A stretch of DNA of 5,402 nt from Oscillospiraceae bacterium (lineage in GTDB: Bacteria > Bacillota > Clostridia > UBA1381): contig JAJBTG010000210.1 of the NCBI GenBank assembly GCA_020860985.1, positions 1 to 5,402 on the forward strand, given 5' to 3'. The translations under genes were made by a program, and so were the position numbers. The notes under the pieces were generated by a model. It searched no databases, was not told where the DNA came from, and saw nothing but the letters and a program-made list of their open reading frames with translations. Of the stretch, positions 1 through 5,402 are shown piece by piece; position 1 is the first letter of the stretch, and each line of letters starts with the position of its first letter.

Positions 1-40
1 GTATAAGATGAGTTAATATGCATTTATGCGGTAATATGGA

Positions 41-46
41 AAGGAG
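41..46 (+). promoter_or_regulatory. Ribosome binding site selecting the ATG at 55
   Basis: AAGGAG lies 8 bases before the ATG at 55, an ideal spacing. The frame also opens with an in-frame TTG at 52, immediately before that ATG. The TTG would leave only 5 bases of spacing and is the rarer start codon, so ATG 55 is preferred. Confidence 0.8.
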
Positions 47-54
47 AACTTTTG

Positions 55-705
55 ATGAACAAAAGAAATGAAAGAGGACATTCAAGAGGCTCCGATAAAA
101 TGATAACATTAATTATTGTTATTGTTGTAATAGCGGTGCTGGGATTGGGTGTTTACGCCACATATGGTGAGATTGCCAATAACATAAGGGACAACAAAAT
201 TGCCAGCGGCGAAATAGCAGAAACCGTGGAATACGCTGCGGAGCAGGAGGGAATGACTGTCGAGGATTATCTTGAGCTTTTCAGCTTAGATGTTTCGGAC
301 GATGTAAACGTCGACACTCCGGTTGATGATTTTTATGGCTATATGACTCTTGAGAACTACATGAATATGGCTAACGAGGGCAACGAGGAAGAGGTTGACA
401 TTGACTCTATGATTGAGGAATGGGGTCTTACAGGTCAGGTTACAAAGGATACGCAGTGGAAGGACGTTGAGCTGTTGATTCCCGTAGGAACATATTTTGG
501 CGATGAAACGCTTGAGCAGTATAAGCAGGCGTATAATATCGGGGATGAGGTAAATTCTCAGACACCGTACGGTGAGTTCCAGGAAATCGTAGAGCAGAAG
601 ATTGAGGAAATGAGCAATGCGACAGCCGCTCCGGCTACCGAGACTCCGGCTGATGAAGCCGCTGAAACGGAAGAAGCTCAAACCGATTCCGAAGCGACCG
701 AATAA
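55..705 (+). CDS. Single-pass membrane protein with three helical repeats, function unknown
   Basis: I do not recognise a named family. The 216-residue protein has a basic N-terminus (1-15), one strongly hydrophobic segment (about 16-37, starting MITLIIVIVV), and an acidic region predicted to lie outside the cell by the positive-inside rule. That region holds three related units at about 66-97, 113-149 and 150-186. Each has an acidic amphipathic helix of the type G-M-T-V-E-D-Y-L, then a short D/T-rich turn ending in an aromatic or acidic residue (for example TKDTQWKDV). Residues 187-216 form a low-complexity tail of Ala, Thr, Pro and Glu, probably disordered. There is no sortase LPxTG motif, no cysteine and no lipobox. 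The next gene begins 27 bases downstream and encodes a paralogue with the same repeat-and-tail plan, so the two are probably cotranscribed and may act together at the cell surface. The reading frame is very likely real; the role is open. Confidence 0.85.
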   Translation: MNKRNERGHSRGSDKMITLIIVIVVIAVLGLGVYATYGEIANNIRDNKIASGEIAETVEYAAEQEGMTVEDYLELFSLDVSDDVNVDTPVDDFYGYMTLENYMNMANEGNEEEVDIDSMIEEWGLTGQVTKDTQWKDVELLIPVGTYFGDETLEQYKQAYNIGDEVNSQTPYGEFQEIVEQKIEEMSNATAAPATETPADEAAETEEAQTDSEATE

Positions 706-732
706 AGATTAAAAATTAAGGAGAATTTAACG

Positions 733-1728
733 ATGAGCGAAGAAAAGAATTTTAATGAAGAAGTAGAAGAAACTGCCGAAACGGAGGCAGTATATACAAT
801 CACAATTGAAGATACAGAAAACGGCAGTGTGCTTGCCTCCTCGACGGCAGCTGCTGAAAATGAGGAAGTTTTTCTTACGATAACTCCTGATTTGAATTAT
901 GCACTTGATACGTTAAGTGTTAAAGGGGTAAGTAATTATGATGAAGTATCTGTAATTGATAATAAGTTTATAATGCCTGCATATGATGTTGTGGTAACAG
1001 CTTCATTCGTGGAAAAAGAAACTGTTCTTGGTACTGATGAACAGCAGGAAACGGTTGAAATAATCGAGGACGATGCAAGTGTTCAGGATGAGAAGAAGCC
1101 TGTTTCGCCGAAGGCTATAATTATTGCTGTTGCGGTTTTGGTTGTTGCGGCGATTATTGTTCTCGGTATTATTTTCGGTCCGAGAATGTTCAACAAATAT
1201 AATAAGGAAGGATATGTTGACGTAAGCGGCAGAACGATTGCGGAGGTTGCCGAAACAGCCGGCATGAGCCTTGAGGATTTCTTGGCTGAATATGAATTGC
1301 CTTCCGATATGCCGGGCAATACATCCGAGTCGGCGGCGTATTATACTATTCCCGTATCGAGAATGGCTCAGATGTACGGTATGGACTTTGAAACATTGCA
1401 GTCAACTCTTGATTTACCGGATACAATTACCGAGGATTCGACATGGGGCGAAGCTGAGGGTGAGGCTCGTTTGGGCTTGTATGTAGGCGAGGATAATCTT
1501 GAAAGCTTCAAAGAAACGTATGGCTTGGGCGACGAGGTTACGAGCGATACTCTTTGGAAAGAAGTAAGAAATATTGTTGACGAATACGCAAGACAGCAGA
1601 ATATCGAAAGCCAACAGGCGCAGGAAAGCGCAGCTGACGAATCTGTAACAAGCGATACCGAGGTTGTGACGGACACAGCTGAGGATGCAGCGACAGATAC
1701 AGCGGCTGACGAAACGGCGGCTGAATAA
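733..1728 (+). CDS. Membrane protein with InlB B-repeat-like N-terminal domain and three helical repeats
   Basis: The 331-residue protein starts at an ATG preceded by AAGGAG (718-723) at 9 bases. After an acidic leader, residues about 19-94 resemble the divergent InlB B-repeat / Flg_new beta domain: YTITIEDTENGSV at the start, a V-F-L-T-I-T-P-D-x-x-Y core near 46-56, and the hallmark ending F-I-M-P-A-Y-D-V-V-V-T-A-S-F at 79-92. An acidic linker follows, then one membrane segment at about 128-149. Three repeats at about 177-208, 216-252 and 253-289 match those of the preceding gene; the best pair is ESFKETYGLGDEVTSDTLW here against EQYKQAYNIGDEVNSQTPY there. The tail (about 293-331) is Ala/Thr/Asp/Glu rich. 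Lysines and arginines flank both sides of the membrane segment, so topology is uncertain. By analogy with the paralogue, the repeats would be outside and the InlB-like domain inside, which is unusual for that domain. Function is unknown; a structural or sensing role at the envelope is inference only. Confidence 0.87.
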   Translation: MSEEKNFNEEVEETAETEAVYTITIEDTENGSVLASSTAAAENEEVFLTITPDLNYALDTLSVKGVSNYDEVSVIDNKFIMPAYDVVVTASFVEKETVLGTDEQQETVEIIEDDASVQDEKKPVSPKAIIIAVAVLVVAAIIVLGIIFGPRMFNKYNKEGYVDVSGRTIAEVAETAGMSLEDFLAEYELPSDMPGNTSESAAYYTIPVSRMAQMYGMDFETLQSTLDLPDTITEDSTWGEAEGEARLGLYVGEDNLESFKETYGLGDEVTSDTLWKEVRNIVDEYARQQNIESQQAQESAADESVTSDTEVVTDTAEDAATDTAADETAAE

Positions 1729-1743
1729 TTTCTGTTGATATTC

Positions 1744-1775
1744 AAAGGGGTTGTTGTATTTCAGCAGCCTCTTTT
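1744..1775 (+). terminator. Intrinsic terminator after the paralogous membrane-protein pair
   Basis: AAAGGGGTTGTTG (1744-1756) pairs over its full 13 bases, with three G-U pairs, to CAGCAGCCTCTTT (1762-1774) around a TATTT loop. The 3' arm runs into TTTT, then GCTTATT. It sits 15 bases after the stop at 1728 and separates this pair from hisH. The G-U pairs fit a + strand terminator, since they become A-C mismatches on the other strand. The T run is short, so termination may be incomplete. Confidence 0.75.
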
Positions 1776-1830
1776 GCTTATTACCTAATTAAAATGTCGA
1801 GGCAACGCGATTTATTCGGGAGGGAAAATA

Positions 1831-2433
1831 ATGATTGCAATAATAGATTACGGAGCGGGAAATCTGCACAGCGTGAAAAACGCGCTTGATTTCATCAGAG
1901 CGCCGTCTAAAATAACGGGTGACGCGTCTGAAATTCTTGCGGCGGATAAGGTGATTCTCCCCGGAGTAGGTGCGTTTGGCGATACAATGGAATGTCTTGA
2001 GCGGGACGGATTGGACAAGGTCGTAAAGCAGATTGCCGCGGCGGGAATACCCCTGCTGGGAATTTGCATGGGATTGCAGCTTATGTTTGAGGAAAGCGAG
2101 GAATCTCCGGGAGCTAAAGGACTTGGTCTGTTTAAGGGGAGAATAGTAAGGATTCCCGATAGGGGACTTAAAATTCCGCATATGGGATGGAACAATATAG
2201 AGATTGCAAAGGAAAGCAGAATTTTAAGGAATATCGGCGATACTCCCTTTGTGTATTTTGTCCATTCCTATTATGTTCAGCCGGAGGACGGGGGCATAGC
2301 TTCCGCATATACCGAATACGGCGAAAAGCTTACCGTCGCGGTTGAGAGCGGAAATGTTTTCGCCGTTCAATTTCATCCGGAAAAGAGCGGCGATATGGGT
2401 ATGAGGATTTTGCGGAATTTTATATCGCTGTGA
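1831..2433 (+). CDS. hisH: Imidazole glycerol phosphate synthase, glutaminase subunit HisH
   Basis: HisH hydrolyses glutamine and passes ammonia to HisF, which makes imidazole glycerol phosphate and AICAR in histidine biosynthesis; the heterodimer is cytoplasmic. The 200-residue length is normal for the family. It is a class I glutamine amidotransferase: the N-terminus IIDYGAGNLHSV is typical, the nucleophile Cys79 sits in GICMGLQLMF, and the other triad members are His182 and Glu184 in QFHPEKSG. The oxyanion-strand region PGVGAFGD (44-51) and the HisH-typical PHMGWN (116-121) and YFVHSYY (142-148) are intact. The start is supported by GGAGG (1819-1823), 7 bases before ATG. Its partner hisF follows after 67 bases. 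No other his gene lies in the window, so the remaining pathway genes must be elsewhere or beyond its edges. A HisH2-type amidotransferase of surface-sugar synthesis is possible but the conserved motifs favour the histidine enzyme. Confidence 0.96.
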   Translation: MIAIIDYGAGNLHSVKNALDFIRAPSKITGDASEILAADKVILPGVGAFGDTMECLERDGLDKVVKQIAAAGIPLLGICMGLQLMFEESEESPGAKGLGLFKGRIVRIPDRGLKIPHMGWNNIEIAKESRILRNIGDTPFVYFVHSYYVQPEDGGIASAYTEYGEKLTVAVESGNVFAVQFHPEKSGDMGMRILRNFISL

Positions 2434-2500
2434 GATTGACTTCTCAATATCCGTCGTAATCATTGGGGAATAGCAGGATAACGCTGAAAGGACTGAAAAG

Positions 2501-3259
2501 ATGTACGCGAAAAGAATAATCCCGTGTCTGGACGTAAATAACGGCAGAGTTGTAAAGGGAGTTAATTTTGTTAATTTAATAGATGCGGGAGATCCGGTTG
2601 AATGTGCGCGTGTGTATGACAAGGCGGGCGCGGACGAGCTTGTGTTTCTTGACATAACCGCCTCGTCGGACGCGAGAGAAACCGTGGTTGACATGGTGGA
2701 GGCAGTTGCACGGCAGGTATTTATACCGTTTACCGTGGGCGGAGGAATACGCACGGTGGAGGATTTCAGACGTATTTTGAACGCCGGAGCCGATAAGGTT
2801 GCCGTAAACAGCGCGGCAATAAAGCGTCCCGAATTGATTTTTGAAGCGGCAAAAAAATTCGGCAGTCAGTGCGTTGTATGCGCGATTGACGCGAAGCGTC
2901 GCGACGGCGGCGGTTGGGACGTGTATTTAAACGGCGGCAGGGTAAACACCGGCATTGACGCTGTTGAATGGGCGAGCAAAGCGGAGAAGCTCGGAGCGGG
3001 CGAAATACTGCTAACAAGCATGGACTGTGACGGAACAAAGGCGGGCTATGATATAGAGCTTACGCGTGCAATCAGTGAGAACGCGAAAATCCCCGTGATA
3101 GCGTCGGGAGGTGCCGGAACCATGGAGCATTTTCTTGATGCGTTCCGAGAGGGAAAGGCGGATGCGGTACTCGCCGCGAGTCTGTTCCATTTCAAGGAAA
3201 TAGAAATAATGGATTTGAAGAAATACCTGGCGGAGCACGGCGAGAGCGTAAGGCTATAG
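2501..3259 (+). CDS. hisF: Imidazole glycerol phosphate synthase, cyclase subunit HisF
   Basis: HisF uses ammonia from HisH to convert PRFAR into imidazole glycerol phosphate plus AICAR, the latter feeding purine synthesis. The 252 residues form the expected (beta/alpha)8 barrel. The N-terminus [20 protein letters not shown] carries catalytic Asp11, and the second catalytic residue Asp130 is in VVCAIDAKR. Phosphate-binding loops are visible at TVGGGIRT (78-85), NSAA (103-106), TSMDCDGT (172-179) and IASGGAGT (200-207). AAAGGA (2487-2492), 8 bases before ATG 2501, supports the start. hisA, which commonly lies between hisH and hisF, is not here. The 67-base gap from hisH contains no terminator-like hairpin with a T run, so the two are probably one transcript. 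All key residues are intact, so it should be active. Confidence 0.97.
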   Translation: MYAKRIIPCLDVNNGRVVKGVNFVNLIDAGDPVECARVYDKAGADELVFLDITASSDARETVVDMVEAVARQVFIPFTVGGGIRTVEDFRRILNAGADKVAVNSAAIKRPELIFEAAKKFGSQCVVCAIDAKRRDGGGWDVYLNGGRVNTGIDAVEWASKAEKLGAGEILLTSMDCDGTKAGYDIELTRAISENAKIPVIASGGAGTMEHFLDAFREGKADAVLAASLFHFKEIEIMDLKKYLAEHGESVRL

Positions 3260-3331
3260 CATAGCGGGTCTGTCGGAGTATTACCGAGAAAATACGGGCA
3301 TCGGATTTTGTGAAGGGAGTAATATCTGTAA

Positions 3332-3754
3332 ATGAGTAAGAAGCAAAGAAGAAGGACGCTGAAGCAGAAAAAGGGAATTATAATAACGGGCAAATATTCT
3401 ATGGAAAAGGCGAAAATGTACTTTATAGCCGCGCTTTTGATGTTCCATATAATTCCTCTGTTCTTTGTATTTATGGGCGAAAACGGACGTATGATATTGG
3501 CGCAGATGTTTATGTATATGTTAAATCCTATATTTCTGTTTGCGGTCGGATTTTTCTATGGCATAAGGAACGGATTTGACTGGAAGTTCCCGCTTATTTT
3601 GACTGTGGTTTCGACAATATCGATTGTCATGTACTACGATTTTGAAAATATTAATTATGTAATGCTTGGATTTTCCGTATCGTTGTGCGTGTACGCGGTG
3701 TTTTCGTATCTGTCCACTCTTTTGGGCGGATTTCTAAAGAGATTTTTAATTTAG
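3332..3754 (+). CDS. Small membrane protein with four predicted membrane segments, function unknown
   Basis: I do not recognise a characterised family, although the length and the core (LNPIFLFAVGFFYGIRNGFDW, split around residues 64-84) resemble small uncharacterised membrane proteins of Bacillota. The 140-residue product has a strongly basic N-terminus (KKQRRR, then KQKK by residue 14), followed by hydrophobic segments at about 29-48, 56-76, 86-101 and 109-134, and a basic end (KRFLI). This predicts both ends in the cytoplasm. GGGAG (3315-3319) stands 12 bases before the ATG, somewhat far; an internal ATG at 3401 has no visible binding site, so 3332 is kept. The gene starts 72 bases after hisF with no clear terminator between, and nearly touches the following YcxB-like gene. 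The two membrane-protein genes probably work or at least are expressed together. No catalytic motif is visible. Confidence 0.72.
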   Translation: MSKKQRRRTLKQKKGIIITGKYSMEKAKMYFIAALLMFHIIPLFFVFMGENGRMILAQMFMYMLNPIFLFAVGFFYGIRNGFDWKFPLILTVVSTISIVMYYDFENINYVMLGFSVSLCVYAVFSYLSTLLGGFLKRFLI

Positions 3755-3759
3755 GTGAT
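3753..3759 (+). promoter_or_regulatory. Ribosome binding site overlapping the upstream stop codon
   Basis: AGGTGAT matches the 3' half of the canonical AAGGAGGTGATC and overlaps the TAG stop (3752-3754) of the preceding gene. Aligned to that consensus, its AGG lies 8 bases before GTG 3764. This favours GTG 3764 over the in-frame GTG at 3755, whose only upstream candidate (AAAGAG, 3736-3741) is weak and 13 bases away. The arrangement suggests translational coupling of the two genes. Confidence 0.6.
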
Positions 3760-3763
3760 TAAC

Positions 3764-4267
3764 GTGAAGGATGAAAAAATTATTTCCGCTTCGACGGAAA
3801 CAAACCCGATGCTGTATAAAAACTTTTTCATAATGTATTACAGCGAGAAGCTTGCGGCGGTAAAAGTCGTCACGCTGATTATTGCAATAATAATGTTTGT
3901 CGCGGCGTTGTATTTTTATTATTCCGATTTCCCGCTTATATGGACGGGTGTGTTTATGTGGATAGGACTGCTTTTGATAATATATCCGAGAAATGCCTAC
4001 CGTAAACCGTATCGTCGGATGAAGAATGAACGCGTCACAACGTATTTTGACTTTTACGCGGACAGCATGACAGAGCGTTCCGGCGGCAGCTCGGAAAGCT
4101 TTAAGTATTCCGACATCTACAGAACAATAGAAACCAACCAGTATTTTTATATTTTCCATACGCCCGAGAGTGCGAGCGTGGTCGAAAAAAGCGATATTAA
4201 TTTGGGTGACGCGGATGGTCTGCGTGCCCTGCTTAAATCGAAAACAAATTATAAGCGAAGAAAATAA
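3764..4267 (+). CDS. YcxB-like membrane protein
   Basis: The 167-residue product fits the YcxB-like family, whose function is unknown. The short N-terminal stretch is followed by two membrane segments (about 34-53 and 58-74), joined by a short YSDFP turn. A basic stretch RNAYRKPYRRMKNER (76-90) then leads to a soluble domain in the cytoplasm. That C-terminal domain has the family layout: FDFYADSMTERS (a beta strand with the F-Y-x-D pattern), FKYSDIYRTIETNQYFYIF (113-131), then a charged strand VVEKSDINLGDADGLRALLKSK ahead of the basic end KRRK. The GTG start at 3764 is chosen on the binding-site spacing described for 3753-3759. It lies 9 bases after the previous stop and is the last gene of this + strand group, ended by the terminator at 4365-4400. 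The family assignment is from pattern recognition, and no biochemical role can be inferred. Confidence 0.75.
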   Translation: MKDEKIISASTETNPMLYKNFFIMYYSEKLAAVKVVTLIIAIIMFVAALYFYYSDFPLIWTGVFMWIGLLLIIYPRNAYRKPYRRMKNERVTTYFDFYADSMTERSGGSSESFKYSDIYRTIETNQYFYIFHTPESASVVEKSDINLGDADGLRALLKSKTNYKRRK

Positions 4268-4287
4268 CTAAATTAAGATGTTCCCCT

Positions 4288-4352
4288 GTAAACTCGCAAA
4301 GCGAGTTTACTAAGTCCCGCAGGGACTAAGGCGACTATAAGCGGGTTCCGCT
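4288..4352. repeat. Cluster of three short triloop hairpins
   Basis: Three perfect inverted repeats follow one another. GTAAACTCGC (4288-4297) / GCGAGTTTAC (4301-4310) has 10 pairs around AAA. AGTCCC (4313-4318) / GGGACT (4322-4327) has 6 pairs around GCA. AGCGG (4340-4344) / CCGCT (4348-4352) has 5 pairs around GTT. They lie in the 182-base gap between the convergent genes, just upstream of the terminator at 4365. None has its own T run. They could be a dispersed intergenic palindromic element, part of a long structured 3' untranslated region, or a small RNA. Only the hairpins are seen; the function is not known. Confidence 0.7.
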
Positions 4353-4364
4353 GTTATTGAATAC

Positions 4365-4400
4365 GGCGTAGGAGCTTATTGCTCTACGCCTGCTTTTTTT
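4365..4400 (+). terminator. Intrinsic terminator of the + strand gene group
   Basis: GGCGTA (4365-4370) pairs with TACGCC (4385-4390) and, after a single bulged G (4371), GAGC (4372-4375) pairs with GCTC (4381-4384) around TTATT. After TGC come seven Ts (4394-4400). Orientation is + only: there is no A run before the stem that would serve the other strand. It would end the transcript carrying the YcxB-like gene and the hairpin cluster. Confidence 0.88.
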
Positions 4401-4415
4401 ATATAAACCATTGTT

Positions 4416-4440
4416 AATAAAAGTCCCGCCCGTACAGGCG
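4416..4440 (-). terminator. Weak possible terminator of the convergent radical SAM gene
   Basis: Read on the minus strand, CGCCT / GGGCG (five pairs with one G-U, loop GTAC, + strand 4427-4440) is followed by GGAC and then TTTTATT (4422-4416). It begins 10 bases past the stop of the minus-strand gene, the right place for a terminator, but the stem is short and the T run is offset by four bases. Confidence 0.35.
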
Positions 4441-4449
4441 CAATATCGC

Positions 4450-5337
4450 TTATGTGTAAAATTCAGGAATAAAGCTTTCGAGAGCGGCTTTGCCCTCTTG
4501 GATAAAAGCGTTTTTTATTCCCAGCTGAGCGCAGTAATCAAGCATAGCCTCATAGTGCCTCGGATTTAGTTTTCTGTCAAGCTCAGGATATTTTTTTACT
4601 TGCTCCAACGGCGTGTATTGGCTCATAATGCTGATGTAAATATCATCGCCGTAGGTTTTGTATAAGAAATCCATAATTTTTTTGGTATCAAAAAGCAAGC
4701 CGGGGAGCATAAGGTGGCGCACAAGCACACCGCGCTTCATTATTCCGTTTTCAAAAACGGGGGCGCCCGTCTGACGGAACATCTCGGCTATCGCTTCGGA
4801 AGCGATTTTGAAATATTTCGGCGCGGTGGAATATTTAACTGCGTATTTGTCACTGAAATATTTCATGTCCGGCATATAAATGTCAATCAATCCATCAAGC
4901 ATTTTGAGCGTTTCAACCCGCTCGTACCCGCTTGTGTTATAAACAATCGGAATGTGAAGTCCGAGTTTTTTTGCGGCTTTTAGGGCAGAAATAATTTGCG
5001 GCGCATAATGAGTGGGAGTTACGAGATTGATGTTGAGCGCGCCTTGATTTTGCAAATCAATAAAGATTTCGGCAAGCTCCTCGATTGTTGCCTCACTGCC
5101 GACATTCCTCGTGCTTATGGAGTAATTTTGGCAGAATACACACTTCATCGTGCAATTAGAAAAGAATACCGTACCCGAGCCGCTTGTTCCCGAAATGCAC
5201 GGTTCCTCCCAGAAATGTAGGGCGTGCCTTGCTATTTTGATTTTATCCGAAGCGCCGCAAAAGCCCGTTTTTCCGTTCCTGCGGTCGGCTCCGCACATAC
5301 GCGGACATAGAACGCAGTGATTTAAAATGTCGTTCAT
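4450..5337 (-). CDS. Radical SAM protein of the PflX / COG1313 type
   Basis: The 295-residue protein belongs to the radical SAM group related to pyruvate formate-lyase activating enzymes (PflX-like, COG1313), whose true substrate is not established. The SAM-binding cluster motif is Cys62-x3-Cys66-x2-Cys69 in NCTMKCVFCQNY. A second cysteine set, Cys8-x2-Cys11-x3-Cys15 plus Cys27 (CVLCPRMCGADR, GFCGA), precedes it and is usual in this family; it may bind another iron-sulfur cluster. Other family signatures are HFWEEPCISGTSGSGTVFFS (41-60), NINLVTPTHYAP (102-113), PIVYNTSGYE, DIYMPDMKY, RHLMLPG and SIMSQYTP. The start at 5337 has AAAGGA on the minus strand (5348-5353) at 10 bases; an upstream ATG at 5391 would add 18 residues unlike the family and has no good binding site. 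It is convergent with the YcxB-like gene. No glycyl-radical enzyme lies nearby to suggest a target. All cluster cysteines are present, so an active enzyme is expected in the cytoplasm of an anaerobe. Confidence 0.92.
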   Translation of the reverse strand: MNDILNHCVLCPRMCGADRRNGKTGFCGASDKIKIARHALHFWEEPCISGTSGSGTVFFSNCTMKCVFCQNYSISTRNVGSEATIEELAEIFIDLQNQGALNINLVTPTHYAPQIISALKAAKKLGLHIPIVYNTSGYERVETLKMLDGLIDIYMPDMKYFSDKYAVKYSTAPKYFKIASEAIAEMFRQTGAPVFENGIMKRGVLVRHLMLPGLLFDTKKIMDFLYKTYGDDIYISIMSQYTPLEQVKKYPELDRKLNPRHYEAMLDYCAQLGIKNAFIQEGKAALESFIPEFYT

Positions 5338-5347
5338 TATTTTCCAA

Positions 5348-5353
5348 TCCTTT
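5348..5353 (-). promoter_or_regulatory. Ribosome binding site of the radical SAM gene
   Basis: AAAGGA on the minus strand lies 10 bases before the ATG at 5337-5335. It decides the start in favour of this ATG over the in-frame ATG at 5391. Confidence 0.65.
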
Positions 5354-5367
5354 CGATAAAGCGCTCC

Positions 5368-5384
5368 GCACGGTAAGTCCGTGC
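5368..5384. other. Small perfect hairpin upstream of the radical SAM gene
   Basis: GCACGG (5368-5373) and CCGTGC (5379-5384) form six pairs around a 5-base loop. It lies 30 bases ahead of the radical SAM start, in the likely untranslated leader. No T run follows on either strand, so it is not a standard terminator. It may be a leader structure, an operator-like palindrome or chance. Confidence 0.35.
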
Positions 5385-5402
5385 TTGGCATAATCCGTTT
5401 AC

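Noticed and set aside
1..37. TATAAG (2-7) or TAATAT (32-37) as a -10 box for the first gene
   Set aside because: No matching -35 element can be seen; for the first candidate it would lie outside the window.
1368..1745. 125-codon open frame on the minus strand opposite the second membrane protein
   Set aside because: It is antisense to a well-supported gene; its Ser/Ala/Val-rich product is the reverse reading of the low-complexity tail, with no recognisable domain. The same applies to the other antisense frames in the window.
1774..1795. Possible promoter before hisH: TTGCTT with TAAAAT
   Set aside because: The two elements are only 10 bases apart, too close for a standard promoter. A promoter is expected in this gap, but I cannot place it.
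1789..2195. Two minus-strand open frames opposite hisH
   Set aside because: hisH on the + strand has intact catalytic motifs, and the antisense products show no family features.
2436..2462. Possible promoter before hisF: TTGACT at 2436-2441
   Set aside because: The -35 match is good, but the only nearby -10 candidate (TAATCA, 2457-2462) is poor and the spacing is 15 bases. Cotranscription with hisH is simpler.
4288..4440. CRISPR-like or riboswitch-like repeat array
   Set aside because: The hairpins differ from each other in sequence, so there is no direct repeat and no spacers, and no known riboswitch core is recognisable.
5338..5391. N-terminal extension of the radical SAM protein from an ATG at 5391
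   Set aside because: The 18 extra residues do not fit the family, the stretch contains a hairpin, and a good binding site precedes the internal ATG at 5337.

Overview
The window looks like a chromosomal segment of an anaerobic Bacillota bacterium, most likely a Clostridia member of the gut or rumen type. The grounds are strong AAGGAG-type ribosome binding sites, intrinsic terminators, a YcxB-like membrane protein, a PflX-type radical SAM enzyme (a family common in anaerobes), and moderate GC content with his genes that look richer in GC than their neighbours. There is no RNA gene, CRISPR array, transposase or phage gene. No gap between genes exceeds about 180 bases.

Left part (1-1775, + strand): two adjacent genes encode single-pass membrane proteins of unknown function. 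They are paralogues. After the membrane segment both carry three copies of a short helix-type repeat, then an acidic Ala/Thr-rich tail. The second protein also has an N-terminal domain resembling the divergent InlB B-repeat, placed before the membrane segment and without a signal peptide. A hairpin terminator closes this pair.

Middle (1831-4400, + strand): hisH and hisF encode the two subunits of imidazole glycerol phosphate synthase. The hisA gene that often lies between them is absent. Two small membrane-protein genes follow, one unrecognised with four membrane segments and one YcxB-like. No terminator is visible between hisF and these genes, so they may be cotranscribed. The segment ends in three closely spaced triloop hairpins and a good intrinsic terminator with seven Ts.

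Right part (4416-5402, - strand): a convergent gene encodes a PflX/COG1313-type radical SAM protein with all cysteines of its two iron-sulfur motifs. A weak terminator on its own strand lies just past its stop.

The his genes and the radical SAM protein are ordinary. The least explained parts are the paralogous repeat-protein pair and the hairpin cluster. I see no clear defence, mobile or secondary-metabolite system.
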